Below, piece after piece: positions 1-7,095 of a stretch of 23,418 nt of DNA. Origin of the DNA: Bacteroidales bacterium. GTDB taxonomy: Bacteria; Bacteroidota; Bacteroidia; Bacteroidales; Muribaculaceae. Each line of letters opens with the position of its first letter. The stretch's first letter is position 1. The stretch covers positions 1-23,418 of the forward strand of contig CAADVV010000166.1 of assembly GCA_900752535.1 (NCBI GenBank), read 5' to 3'. A model generated the notes under the pieces. The model saw only the letters and a program-made list of their open reading frames with translations, had not been told where the DNA came from and did not search any database. The position numbers and the translations under genes are program-made.

Positions 1-2058
1 CCCGGCCCGATCGCCCTCCCGCCTCAGGAGTGGGAGAAGATTATCGCCAAAATCCAGGATGTCTCGATGAAGACGATGGGCATCCCCTGCATCTATGGTC
101 TCGACCAGAACCACGGCACGACCTACACCCTCGGCGGCATCCTCTTTCCCCAGAACATCAACCTCGGCGCTGCTCTCAACCCGTCGCTGGCTTTCCAGGC
201 TGCCGAAGTTACCGCATATGAGACCCGCGCCGGCAACTGCCCCTGGACCTATTCGCCCACAGTCGACATGGCCCGCGATCCCCGCTGGCCCCGCGTATGG
301 GAAAACTATGGCGAAGACCCTTTGGTCAACTCCGTGATGGGCGCCCACGCCGTCCGCGGCTTTCAGGGTCCCGACCCCAACCATATCGGCCCCAAACATG
401 TGGCCACATCCACAAAACACTATATGGGCTACGGTTTTCCGCGCACCGGCAAAGACCGCACTCCTGCCTATATCTCTCCGTCCGACCTGCGCGAGAAGGC
501 TTTTGCCCCGTTCAAGGCCTGTGTCGACGCCGGCACTCTGACCATCATGGTCAACTCAGCCAGCATCAATGGCTATCCTGTCCATGCGGACTATGAGCTT
601 CTCACTGTATGGCTCAAGGAGCAGCTCAACTGGGATGGTATGATTGTCACCGACTGGGCCGATATCAACAACCTCTTCACACGCGAGAAGGTGGCCAAAG
701 ACCGCAAGGAGGCAATCAAAATCGCCATCAATGCCGGCATCGACATGACCATGGATCCATATGACCCGACATTCTGTGATCTTCTCAAGGAACTGGTTAA
801 TGAAGGCGAGGTCAAGATGAGCCGCATTGACGACGCTACGCGCCGCATTCTCCGTCTGAAATATCGTCTGGGTCTCTTTGACCGCCCCGATACATATTAT
901 AAGGACTATCCCGAATTTGACTCGGCGCGCAGTCGCGCAATCGCTCTCCAGGCTGCCGAGGAGTCGGAGATTCTGCTCAAGAACGTTGACGGCATCCTGC
1001 CTCTCGACCCCTCCAGGAAGCAGAAAATCCTCGTGACCGGCCCTAACGCAAACTCGATGCGCTGTCTCAACGGCGGCTGGAGCTATTCGTGGCAGGGTCA
1101 TGTGGCTGACCGTTTCGCCGGCGAGTATAACACCATCTACGAGGCTCTGGCCAACAAGTTCGGCGCTGACAATGTCATCCTCGAGCAGGGTGTCACCTAC
1201 GTTCCCGAAAGCGCCTATGACGCCGAGAACGCGCCCGAAATCGAGAAGGCTGTCGCAGCTGCCGCCGGCGCCGACATCATCGTGGCCTGTGTGGGTGAGA
1301 ACTCCTACTGCGAGACCCCCGGTAACCTCAATGACCTGAACATATCCGAAAACCAGAGCAACCTTGTGAAAGCTCTGGCCGCCACCGGCAAACCGATAAT
1401 CCTTATCCTCAACGAGGGCCGTCCGCGCCTCATCCGCGAAATCGAGCCTCTGGCCAAAGCCATCGTCAACGTCCTCCTGCCGGGTAACTTCGGTGGCGAC
1501 GCCCTGGCCAATATCCTTGCAGGTGACGCCAACCCCTCGGCCCGTATGCCCTATACCTATCCGCGCTATTCAGCCGCACTGACCAACTATGACTATCGCG
1601 TCAGCGAGGAGTCAGACACAATGGAAGGTATCTATGACTACAATGCCGTTGTGTCGGTACAGTGGCCCTTCGGCTTCGGTCTGTCATACACCACGTTTGA
1701 GTATTCAAACCTCCGCTGTGACAAATCAGACTTCACCCACAACGACAAGCTGACCTTCACCGTTGACCTGAAGAATACCGGCGCACGCACCGGTAAGGAA
1801 TCTGTGATGCTCTTCAGCCGCGACATGGTGGCATCGATGGTCCCCGAAAACCGTGTGCTCCGCGCATTCGACAAGGTCGAGCTCAAGCCCGGCGAGACGA
1901 AGACCGTTTCGCTCACCATCCCCGCTTCTGATCTCGCGTTCGTGGCCCGCGACGGCCACTGGGTAATCGAAAAAGGCGAATTCCGCATGCAGGTCGGCAA
2001 CCAGGCCGTGACCATCACTTGTACAGACGACTACCGCTGGGCAAACCCCAACAAATAA
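1..2058 (+). CDS. Glycoside hydrolase family 3 (beta-glucosidase-like), 5'-truncated by window edge
   Basis: This is the last 685 codons of a GH3 exo-acting glycosidase. The frame is open from base 1, so the true start, any signal peptide and the first part of the (beta/alpha)8 domain lie outside the window. Numbered from base 1, the segment shows YGLDQNHG near the N-terminal edge, the conserved Lys-His pair (codons 139-140), and the catalytic nucleophile Asp in IVTDW (codon 218, nt 652-654). An alpha/beta sandwich domain follows; its VGENSYCET segment (Glu 433 and 438) resembles the acid/base region of plant ExoI-type GH3 enzymes. FGFGLSYTTF introduces a C-terminal fibronectin-III-like domain. 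The family releases terminal beta-linked glucose or xylose; the exact substrate cannot be read here. It converges on the susCDEF-like operon and may process sugars imported by it, which is inference. The ATG at codon 23 lies inside the conserved domain and is not the start. Confidence 0.93.
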   Translation, partial: PGPIALPPQEWEKIIAKIQDVSMKTMGIPCIYGLDQNHGTTYTLGGILFPQNINLGAALNPSLAFQAAEVTAYETRAGNCPWTYSPTVDMARDPRWPRVWENYGEDPLVNSVMGAHAVRGFQGPDPNHIGPKHVATSTKHYMGYGFPRTGKDRTPAYISPSDLREKAFAPFKACVDAGTLTIMVNSASINGYPVHADYELLTVWLKEQLNWDGMIVTDWADINNLFTREKVAKDRKEAIKIAINAGIDMTMDPYDPTFCDLLKELVNEGEVKMSRIDDATRRILRLKYRLGLFDRPDTYYKDYPEFDSARSRAIALQAAEESEILLKNVDGILPLDPSRKQKILVTGPNANSMRCLNGGWSYSWQGHVADRFAGEYNTIYEALANKFGADNVILEQGVTYVPESAYDAENAPEIEKAVAAAAGADIIVACVGENSYCETPGNLNDLNISENQSNLVKALAATGKPIILILNEGRPRLIREIEPLAKAIVNVLLPGNFGGDALANILAGDANPSARMPYTYPRYSAALTNYDYRVSEESDTMEGIYDYNAVVSVQWPFGFGLSYTTFEYSNLRCDKSDFTHNDKLTFTVDLKNTGARTGKESVMLFSRDMVASMVPENRVLRAFDKVELKPGETKTVSLTIPASDLAFVARDGHWVIEKGEFRMQVGNQAVTITCTDDYRWANPNK

Positions 2059-2068
2059 TCCATCGGTC

Positions 2069-2125
2069 ATCACATAACACAGACGAGGCTGCGCCCACCG
2101 CGCAGCCTCGTCTGTGTTATGTGAT
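2069..2125. terminator. 26-bp perfect inverted repeat just after the GH3 gene
   Basis: Arms 2069-2094 and 2100-2125 are perfectly complementary over 26 bp around the 5-nt loop CCACC. The stem begins 10 nt past the GH3 stop codon. No T-tract follows on either strand, so it is not a textbook intrinsic terminator. It may act as a 3'-end stabiliser or a transcription barrier between converging genes. The inverted repeat is certain; the role is inferred. Confidence 0.6.
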
Positions 2126-2209
2126 TAGCTGATAATCGGCACGCTGTAGGAGCGCTTTTCAAAGTGCTCGCCGAGCACAAGCGTAGCGACACCGCGCATC
2201 AGTGAAGTG

Positions 2210-2227
2210 CAGTCGCATCCGCGACTG
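2210..2227. repeat. 18-nt palindromic repeat, copy 1
   Basis: The sequence CAGTCGCATCCGCGACTG forms a 7-bp stem (CAGTCGC/GCGACTG) with a 4-nt loop. It is the first of three near-identical copies in this intergenic region. Confidence 0.8.
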
Positions 2228-2320
2228 ATTGTTGGGGAGTATTTCTGTCCGTGCACGCCTACGCTTCAGCCTCGGTATTCACCTCGGCCTCGCTCCGGTG
2301 TGCACGGTTAATACGCCGTG

Positions 2321-2338
2321 CAGTCGCGTCCGCGACTG
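2321..2338. repeat. 18-nt palindromic repeat, copy 2
   Basis: The same 7-bp stem recurs with loop GTCC instead of ATCC. It sits directly against a second inverted repeat (GCACGG at 2302-2307 with CCGTGC at 2316-2321). Confidence 0.8.
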
Positions 2339-2368
2339 AGGTTGCTGTTTCGGTAGAAATGGATTGGG

Positions 2369-2386
2369 CAGTCGCATCCGCGACTG
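2369..2386. repeat. 18-nt palindromic repeat, copy 3
   Basis: This copy is identical to copy 1, including the ATCC loop. Copies start 111 and 48 nt apart, which is too irregular for a CRISPR array. Confidence 0.8.
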
Positions 2387-2569
2387 ATGTCGCCATTTTG
2401 GTGAGTATGGATGTGGGGGAGTTGCATCAACCTTGTCGCGGAGCGACAACACGGCGTATTATCCTCGTACACCGTAGCGTAGCGAAGGTGTGCGAGGACT
2501 GTCGCGTCCTCCCCTCCCCTCTCGGTCGCGGCGCGACCGCACTTCAGCTGTCTCTGCTTAGGAGGGGAT

Positions 2570-2605
2570 AAAAAAGGTGGCGCGTCGCTCGCGCGGCGCG
2601 CCACC
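2570..2605 (-). terminator. Intrinsic terminator of the susCDEF-like operon
   Basis: Read on the minus strand, arms 2605-2597 and 2584-2576 form a 9-bp GC-rich stem (GGTGGCGCG with CGCGCCACC) around a 12-nt loop. Six T residues follow (2575-2570). It lies 47 nt past the stop codon of the susF-like gene, where the leftward operon should end. Confidence 0.8.
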
Positions 2606-2651
2606 GGGGTGTTTACAGATTGGTCTTGCGATACGTGACCTATTGTTGCTA

Positions 2652-4007
2652 TTATTCTACAGTGATCGAGTAGGGATAGGTTGACAGGTTGACGGTGACG
2701 GTCTTGGTGCCCTTGCCCGGAGTAGCGAAGTTGGCGCCGCCTTCGGTCGGGTTGTTGATTTCACCGCCGATGTTGTATGCCCAGTCGTCGTTGAAGCGAA
2801 TCTTCCATTCACCGCTTTCGTTGAAGGCGATTTCGCCTTTCCAGATCATCGGGTTGGCGGGATCCTGAGTCAGGTTGGTCTGAGCGTCCCATGCGCCGGG
2901 AGTTGCATCACCGATTACGCCGCATGAGGTCATGTAGGTCACGGTGTAGGTCAGCTCGGGCAGGTTGGCTGTCAGGTAGTAGCAGCCGGCGTTGTCTACA
3001 GCGATGTTGTCACCTCCGAGAGCAAGTTTGCCGTCATTGACGCCCCAGTTGACTGCCCAGTCAAGGGTTGCGCAGAACTTGAAGCTGCCCTGGCAGTTTG
3101 CCCAGCCGTGATAGTTGGCATAGTCGGTGGTATAGATTGCGCTTGAAGCTGCCTGGCTCCATCCGTTGGCGTCGCCGGGGGTGTAGAGGCAGGGGTAGGC
3201 CTGATAGATGTTGTAGGTCATATCCTTCATGTTGAACTCGAACATGACGGGACCTGTGAGCTCTACGGTGCCGGCCTGGCCTGCAACGAGGTCGCCTGCG
3301 AGGCCTTCACCGCCATAAGCCTGACCGCCCTTGGCGGCTACGCTCCATGTCATGCCGGCTTCGCCGAGCTCGACAACTTTGCGGAAGACGGGATCGTCAT
3401 AGGGGCTTTGTGACGAGTGCTCCAGTTCGATCTGGTCGCCGCCCACCACGAGATAGTAGCTGTCTTCGATGACGAAGTCGGCGTCGAAAGGTTTGAGAGT
3501 AATCTGATACTTGCCGAAGCGATAGTCAACACCGCCGATATAGAGGCTGCCGTTCTGCTCCTCAGAGAGAGAGGCGGTTGCTCCGTAGTTGACCCAGACG
3601 GTTGCTTCGCGGGGGTCGGCGGTGATTGCTTTGTAGGCATTGTTGAGGGCGTCGGGAGCCACATAGACAACGTTGTCTTTGACCGTGGCGGCGACGGGCT
3701 GTGCGCCGGCCATGTCCTCGGTCTTGCTGACATACATGGTCAGCTGGAGGGTGTAGTATTCGGGCCAGTCGGTGATCGAGAGATTGCCGACCGGGGCCTG
3801 CTCGTTGGCGGCATTGAGAGCCGTCAGGTCGATGATAGCGGGAGTCTCGCCTTCGGCGGCAATGGCTGTCACATTGATATTGTTGGCATCAAACGGTGCG
3901 ACCTGAGGATTGCTCTGAGCGGGAGGATTGGGAAGCTCATAGTTTTCGCAGGCTGTGAAGCCCATTGCCATGGCCACGACCGACAGTGTGAGTGCTGTTT
4001 TTTTCAT
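2652..4007 (-). CDS. SusF/SusE-family outer-membrane glycan-binding lipoprotein (susF-like position)
   Basis: This 451-aa protein is the last gene of the operon. The N-terminus is a lipoprotein signal with lipobox FTAC (Cys20). Acidic residues after the Cys (CENYE) fit surface export of Bacteroidetes lipoproteins. The N-terminal part (about 25-110) resembles the SusE/SusF immunoglobulin-like module. Later beta-sandwich modules follow: one around 270-355 (LYTPGDANGW) and one at 362-451 (GVIGDATPGAWD, then WKIRFNDDWAYNIGG), matching the C-terminal starch-binding type of SusE/SusF proteins. It should bind glycan at the cell surface and has no catalytic signature. It starts 86 nt after the preceding gene, with a GC-rich hairpin in that gap. 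The family call is firm, but the glycan is unknown. Confidence 0.88.
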   Translation of the reverse strand: MKKTALTLSVVAMAMGFTACENYELPNPPAQSNPQVAPFDANNINVTAIAAEGETPAIIDLTALNAANEQAPVGNLSITDWPEYYTLQLTMYVSKTEDMAGAQPVAATVKDNVVYVAPDALNNAYKAITADPREATVWVNYGATASLSEEQNGSLYIGGVDYRFGKYQITLKPFDADFVIEDSYYLVVGGDQIELEHSSQSPYDDPVFRKVVELGEAGMTWSVAAKGGQAYGGEGLAGDLVAGQAGTVELTGPVMFEFNMKDMTYNIYQAYPCLYTPGDANGWSQAASSAIYTTDYANYHGWANCQGSFKFCATLDWAVNWGVNDGKLALGGDNIAVDNAGCYYLTANLPELTYTVTYMTSCGVIGDATPGAWDAQTNLTQDPANPMIWKGEIAFNESGEWKIRFNDDWAYNIGGEINNPTEGGANFATPGKGTKTVTVNLSTYPYSITVE

Positions 4008-4044
4008 TGTTCTGTTGCGTTATTTTAGGTTTCCGATTTCTCTG

Positions 4045-4070
4045 CCCCGGCCCGTGGTTGCGGGCCGGGG
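4045..4070. other. GC-rich hairpin between the susE-like and susF-like genes
   Basis: CCCCGGCCCG (4045-4054) pairs perfectly with CGGGCCGGGG (4061-4070) around a 6-nt loop. On the transcribed (minus) strand it is followed by AGAGAAAT rather than a T-run. It is therefore more likely an mRNA processing or stability element, or a weak attenuator, than a true terminator. It sits in the longest intercistronic gap of the operon. Confidence 0.6.
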
Positions 4071-4093
4071 GCGGAGTTGTCGGTCTGTGGAAT

Positions 4094-5356
4094 TTACTGA
4101 GCGTTGAAGACCACTTTCACTTCGTTGGTGTTGGAGTTATACTCGATGGCCATTGTGCCGGGCACGGGTGCGGTCGGGAAGTTGAACGAACCTTTACCCT
4201 TGACGGCTGTGCCTTCGAAGACACCGTCGGTGATTGTCTGGTCGAGGGGACTGTCATCGGCCTGTGAGCCCCATGAGTCTTCGTCCCAGCCGGTGAGGGC
4301 TTTGTAGAAGCGGAACATCGGAGCCTCGGTGTAGGCGATGGGAGCGTCGGGACGGGTTACGTAGATGCCGTTGCCTTCGATGTCGAAGATGCGATAGTCG
4401 GCATAGGCGGCTTTGTTAGACTCGAAAGGATCGGTCCAGCCTGAAACGTTGCCGACGATATACATGCAGGGATAGATGTCCCAGTTGACATCGCCGCCGA
4501 TTTCAAACTTAACGGTCATGTTCTTGAGGTCGACGGTCAGGTTGACGTTGTTCTCGGTGGGCATTGAGAACTTCCATTTGCCTTTACCCATTACGCAAGG
4601 ACCTTCATATACATTGTCGGTGAAATCTCCATTGATGTCTATAGCCTCATCGGCTTCTTGTGTGCCGACAGATGCGCCGCCGTCCCAGCCTGTCAGGGCG
4701 GTGTAGAAGCGGAATTCAGCGTCGCCGGCGGGGAACTGGAATGAGCCGTAGTAGACGTTAGAGCCGATTTCGGTTTCGGTCAGTTTCCATGTCGAGTAGT
4801 GAGATGCGTTGGGCTCGGCGGGTTCCTGCCAGCCTGATACACTACCTACGAGATAGATTTCGCGTTTGCCCTGGGTGGCGAAGTATGTCTTCACCTGGTC
4901 CATCGAGACAACGTTAGAGGAGCAGCGTGAGCCCTCTACGCCGGGGATTTCACAATAGGCGCGGAAGTAAACCTTCTGTGCGTCGGGCATGGGACCCTGA
5001 TAGTCAGCACCGATGCCGTTGAGTTTGCAGAGGATTTTGGCCAGGTCCTCGTCGTTGAAGGTCATGCGGGCCATGCCGGGGTCGAGCGGAGTGAGCTCGG
5101 CGGCTTCGGCGAAATTCTCGGCGAGCGATACCTCGACGCTGTAGACGGCTGCGGCAGCAAAGCCGTAGTCGGGCTGCGAGGCCACCAGCTCAAAGGTGTT
5201 GCCCTCCTGGAGCTGGAGATACTGATGGGCGAAAACCGGTTCGTTGAGCACGAACGACAGGCCTTCGGGAATTGTGAGCTTGGGGTCTTTGTCGGTGTCA
5301 CATGAGGCTAATCCCAGCATGGCCGCACAAGCTAAAAATATCGAAAGTTTTTTCAT
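4094..5356 (-). CDS. SusE-family outer-membrane glycan-binding lipoprotein with tandem binding modules
   Basis: This 420-aa lipoprotein has lipobox LASC (Cys19) and an acidic CDTDKD stretch after it, as in surface-exposed Bacteroidetes lipoproteins. Residues about 25-155 form the SusE N-terminal module. Two homologous modules follow, about 166-287 and 297-418. They share VGSVSGW/VGNVSGW, FRFYTALTGWD/FRFYKALTGWD and VYEGPCVMGKGKW/VFEGTAVKGKGSF, indicating an internal duplication of a carbohydrate-binding domain. Conserved Trp and Tyr residues would supply the sugar-stacking platform. It lies 41 nt after the susD-like gene in the same operon. The role is glycan capture at the cell surface alongside SusD; ligand specificity is not visible. 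Confidence 0.88.
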   Translation of the reverse strand: MKKLSIFLACAAMLGLASCDTDKDPKLTIPEGLSFVLNEPVFAHQYLQLQEGNTFELVASQPDYGFAAAAVYSVEVSLAENFAEAAELTPLDPGMARMTFNDEDLAKILCKLNGIGADYQGPMPDAQKVYFRAYCEIPGVEGSRCSSNVVSMDQVKTYFATQGKREIYLVGSVSGWQEPAEPNASHYSTWKLTETEIGSNVYYGSFQFPAGDAEFRFYTALTGWDGGASVGTQEADEAIDINGDFTDNVYEGPCVMGKGKWKFSMPTENNVNLTVDLKNMTVKFEIGGDVNWDIYPCMYIVGNVSGWTDPFESNKAAYADYRIFDIEGNGIYVTRPDAPIAYTEAPMFRFYKALTGWDEDSWGSQADDSPLDQTITDGVFEGTAVKGKGSFNFPTAPVPGTMAIEYNSNTNEVKVVFNAQ

Positions 5357-5397
5357 TGTTCAGATGTTCTTTGTTGATTGTTAGCAATCGTGGCTTA

Positions 5398-7065
5398 TCA
5401 ATAGCCGGGGTTCTGCTGATATGAGCTCTGGTTGATGATGTCAGACGGGATAGGATAGAGGTTGGCGTTCGAACGGAGGTCGCCGCCCTGTTCCGTGCCG
5501 CCTTTCCATGCCCAGTTGTATCCGCTGATCCACTTGTTGTTGCGGATGAGGTCGGAGCGACGGGTGCACTCCATGTAGAGCTCGCGTGAACGCTCGTCGA
5601 GAAGGGTCTCGAGGTTGAGCTGGCCTTCGTTCCATGCGTTCAGGCCTGCGCGCTGGCGGATAACGTTGACATATTTGAGGGCGTCGGCTTTCGAGCCTGC
5701 GCCGCGGAGACATGCTTCGGCAGCTGACAGATAAGCCTCGGCCAGACGGATGACTGCATAACCGGTCTGATTCATACCGTCGTTGTCTGAAGGAGGTGTG
5801 TTGACCATGTCGACTTCGCCGTTGTCGTTGACATTACGGTTGAGCCACTTCGGGGTCTCGTAACCGTTATTGTGCCAGTCAGCCTGAACGGTGTTCTGCA
5901 TTTCAAATACAAAGCCGTCTTTAGAGGTCTTCCAGAGAGCTGTGCGTTTGTCGGGTGAGGTTGCGCGTGAGGGTTCGTTCCACTCGAAGCGGCTTACGAA
6001 TTCGGGACGTCCTTTCGAGCACATCCATGCGTTGCCGACGTTGAAGTAGGCGAGGTTCTCGGGGGTCTTCTCAATCATGGCGCGGATCATCAGGGAAGCG
6101 CCGCCATAAGACAGAATCTTGTTATATTCCATCGGGATGAACCAGAGGATTTCGCTGCGGCCGTTGTTCTTGCAGGTCACATAGTCGCGGTTGTTGGCGC
6201 CGAAGTTCTGGAGATAGGAGTTTGTCAGACCCGAACCCTGGAAACCTTTGCCCTGGTGTGAGTCGATAAGAGCCTTGGCATATTTGAGTGCGTCGTTCCA
6301 GCGGGGAGTGCCGGTGTAGACCTCTGCGTTCAGATAGAAACGCATGAGGAGGGCCTGAGCCACGTCTTTGCCGACATAACCGTAGGCGGGAAGTTCGTCA
6401 GAGTTGCCGTATTCGGCCACAACCTCTTCGAGGGTCTGGGTTACATATCCGAAGATCTGCTCGCGGCTGAGCTGAGGTGCGTTTGTACCGATTGCGACGG
6501 TTTCGTCGGCGTAGGGGACTGAGCCAAAGAGGTCAATCATGTCATAGTAGCAGGCTGAACGCAGGATTTTGCACTGACGGATGGCGTCGGCGGCTTTGGC
6601 CTGAAGGTTCTCGGGGAGACCGAAGAGACCTTCCTGGACAGTCTGGATGAAGCTGTTGCAGAGAGCCACATTGATAATCATGCGCGAGTAGGCACCGAAG
6701 ATGGCGTCGTTATCGGCAGAGATCGAACCGAAGGTGAGGTTATAGAGCGATGCGTCGCTCGATGCCAGCCAGCAGGCTTCGTCGGTGGGAATCTCCTGAA
6801 GGTTGAAGAGGCAGCGCTGATAGGTCGACATACCGCCGTCAAAACCCGATACCTGCGAGTTGTTGTTGGGGCCGTGGACGGCAAACGAGGCGTAGACCTC
6901 GGCGAGCACACGGTCCATGTAGCCCTCGGGATCCTTGGCGAAAGCTGAGGAGTTGAATGATGAGGGGTCAATCGGAGTCAGGTCGAGGTCGCCGGTACAT
7001 GAGCCCATGGTCAGGGCAGCGGCGGCGACGCCGAGTGACATGATGTATTTCTTGATTGATTTCAT
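5398..7065 (-). CDS. SusD/RagB-family nutrient uptake lipoprotein
   Basis: This 555-aa protein has a lipoprotein signal ending MGSC (Cys23) followed by TGDLDLTP, the usual SusD start. The body is the alpha-helical TPR-rich SusD fold. The C-terminal RagB/SusD domain is recognisable from RLAEAYLSAAEACLRG, YVNVIRQRAGL, LLDERSRELYMEC and RRSDLIRNNKW, ending in LYPIPSDIINQSSYQQNPGY. SusD proteins sit as a hinged lid on the SusC barrel, bind oligosaccharide and deliver it to the channel. The start lies 30 nt after the susC-like stop, so the two are surely cotranscribed. Length is normal and nothing looks broken. The sugar bound cannot be told from sequence. Confidence 0.95.
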   Translation of the reverse strand: MKSIKKYIMSLGVAAAALTMGSCTGDLDLTPIDPSSFNSSAFAKDPEGYMDRVLAEVYASFAVHGPNNNSQVSGFDGGMSTYQRCLFNLQEIPTDEACWLASSDASLYNLTFGSISADNDAIFGAYSRMIINVALCNSFIQTVQEGLFGLPENLQAKAADAIRQCKILRSACYYDMIDLFGSVPYADETVAIGTNAPQLSREQIFGYVTQTLEEVVAEYGNSDELPAYGYVGKDVAQALLMRFYLNAEVYTGTPRWNDALKYAKALIDSHQGKGFQGSGLTNSYLQNFGANNRDYVTCKNNGRSEILWFIPMEYNKILSYGGASLMIRAMIEKTPENLAYFNVGNAWMCSKGRPEFVSRFEWNEPSRATSPDKRTALWKTSKDGFVFEMQNTVQADWHNNGYETPKWLNRNVNDNGEVDMVNTPPSDNDGMNQTGYAVIRLAEAYLSAAEACLRGAGSKADALKYVNVIRQRAGLNAWNEGQLNLETLLDERSRELYMECTRRSDLIRNNKWISGYNWAWKGGTEQGGDLRSNANLYPIPSDIINQSSYQQNPGY

Positions 7066-7095
7066 TGTGAATTTCTTGTGTGTTGGAGTTGGTGA

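Larger units (their letters stand above)
2297..2473. repeat. Imperfect long inverted repeat pair enclosing two hairpin repeats
   Basis: The reverse complement of 2297-2319 matches 2451-2473 at 19 of 23 positions, including an unbroken 11-nt core ACGGCGTATTA. Weaker similarity continues outward (about 2280-2296 against 2474-2490). The arms enclose two of the three 18-nt palindromes. This is the layout of a small non-autonomous palindromic element (MITE- or REP-like), but no terminal site duplication was identified. Confidence 0.4.
2126..2569. other. Palindrome-dense intergenic region without a credible gene
   Basis: This stretch separates the converging GH3 and susF-like genes and I see no believable protein in it. 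The only ORFs on either strand are low-complexity readings through palindromes. It holds an 8-bp stem at 2150-2157/2162-2169, overlapping a 15-nt palindrome at 2164-2178. It also holds three copies of an 18-nt hairpin repeat and GTGCACGG pairing at 2249-2256/2300-2307. Further on are a 12-bp stem at 2462-2473/2487-2498 and a 17-nt perfect palindrome at 2523-2539, nested in pyrimidine/purine arms at 2510-2517/2561-2568. The segment 2297-2319 recurs inverted at 2451-2473 (19 of 23 identical). It may be remnants of small palindromic mobile elements. Confidence 0.7.

Noticed and set aside
556..1101. 181-aa minus-strand ORF opposite the GH3 gene, and similar long antisense ORFs in rpoB, rpoC, tuf and transketolase.
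   Set aside because: They are mirror readings of GC-rich conserved genes and show no independent domain or upstream signal.
2210..2386. Three similar repeats considered as a CRISPR array.
   Set aside because: Start-to-start distances are 111 and 48 nt, repeats are only 18 nt, and no cas gene is nearby.
2251..2571. 106-aa ORF on the plus strand in the palindromic island (and a 98-aa ORF on the minus strand over the same region).
   Set aside because: Composition follows the palindromic repeats (repeated AVASAT, SPLGRGA-type strings), there is no recognisable domain, and the region is clearly repeat DNA.
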